Positions 63,655-64,000 of a DNA stretch of 64,000 nt are shown piece after piece; position 1 is the stretch's first letter; every line of letters begins with the position of its first letter. Origin of the DNA: Myxocyprinus asiaticus. Its lineage: Eukaryota; Chordata; Actinopteri; Cypriniformes; Catostomidae. The notes under the pieces were generated by a model. It saw only the letters and a list, made by a program, of their open reading frames with translations, was not told the origin of the DNA and ran no database searches. The stretch spans positions 20,110,001-20,174,000 of the forward strand of contig NC_059347.1 of assembly GCF_019703515.2 (NCBI RefSeq), read 5' to 3'. The translations under genes were made by a program, and so were the position numbers.

Positions 63655-64000
63655 TTTTTTTTTCTCCCAATTTGGAATGCCCAATTCCCAATGCGCTCTA
63701 AGTCCTTGTGGTTGCATAGTGATTTGCCTCAGTCCGGGTGGCGGAGGACAAATCCCAGTTGCCTCCGCGTCTGAGACAGTTAACCCGCACATCTTATCAT
63801 GTGGCTTGCTGAGCGCGCTGCCACGGAGACATAGCGCGTGTGGAGGCTTCACGCCACCCACCGCGGCAACCACGCTCAACTCACCACGCGCCCCACCGAG
63901 AACGAACCACATTATAGCGACCACAAGGAGGTTACCCCATGTGACTCTACCCTCCCTAGCAACCGGGCCAATTTGGTTGCTTTAGAGACCTGGCTGGAGT
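63655..64000 (-). repeat. Cyprinid-type tRNA-derived SINE, truncated by the window edge
   Basis: The GC-rich body (CCCAATTTGGAATGCCCAAT, GGGTGGCGGAGGAC, CACGCGCCCCACCGAG, CCTAGCAACCGGGCCAATTT) is a very abundant cyprinid interspersed repeat as I recall it. Its A-rich tail is the T run at 63655-63663, which sets the minus orientation. The tRNA-like head should lie just beyond position 64000. Confidence 0.75.

Noticed and set aside
1..64000. A second protein-coding host gene inside the col27a1 introns
   Set aside because: All long ORFs other than collagen exon 3 fall in transposons or are low-complexity; no other ordered set of exons was seen on either strand.

Overview
The window is a piece of a bony-fish genome, most likely a cyprinid (carp, minnow or zebrafish group). 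It is AT-rich and intron-rich. It carries Gmr1-like Ty3/gypsy, DIRS-like, piggyBac and many hAT elements, plus tRNA-derived SINEs of types I associate with cyprinids. No bacterial, phage or CRISPR-type system is present. The species call is inference from repeat types.

One host gene accounts for nearly the whole window: the 5' part of a type XXVII fibrillar collagen gene (col27a1; fish paralogue a or b not resolved) on the minus strand. Twelve coding exons can be placed with splice sites and phase: 60668-60720, 57619-57689, 42866-44151, 32383-32436, 25787-25840, 23240-23293, 22529-22582, 12444-12488, 11660-11713, 9488-9532, 6846-6899 and 4182-4226. Together they encode 623 residues: a signal peptide split over exons 1 and 2, a laminin-G/TSPN-like N-terminal domain and a Pro/Ser/Thr-rich variable region in the large exon 3, then nine 45- or 54-nt Gly-X-Y exons. 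The gene continues beyond position 1.

The introns are transposon depots. Intron 2 (44152-57618) holds a nested stack: an outer element with 40-bp terminal inverted repeats (45165-54231) contains a Pro-rich non-autonomous LTR element (45217-46456), a hAT element (46562-47980) and a second hAT element (48493-54170). The second hAT is itself split by a Ty3/gypsy element (about 48690-53311) whose integrase lies upstream of its reverse transcriptase (Gmr1-like order) and whose gag looks SCAN-like. Intron 3 has a 1.8-kb LTR element with a 5-bp target duplication and a gag-like/Pro-rich ORF, a ~200-bp tandem triplication, and a hAT within a SINE-like repeat within a hAT-like element. Intron 4 has a deleted DIRS-like element. 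Intron 7 has a solo LTR of the Gmr1-like family, 37 nt from a splice acceptor. Intron 12 has a piggyBac copy with intact ends and a broken transposase.

Upstream of the collagen gene (right end) the plus strand carries a degraded first-exon-like segment (61975-62194) with an in-frame stop. A minus-strand tRNA-type SINE runs off the right edge. The most notable items are the INT-before-RT gypsy element, the two related Pro-rich LTR elements, and the layered insertions datable by their target-site duplications.
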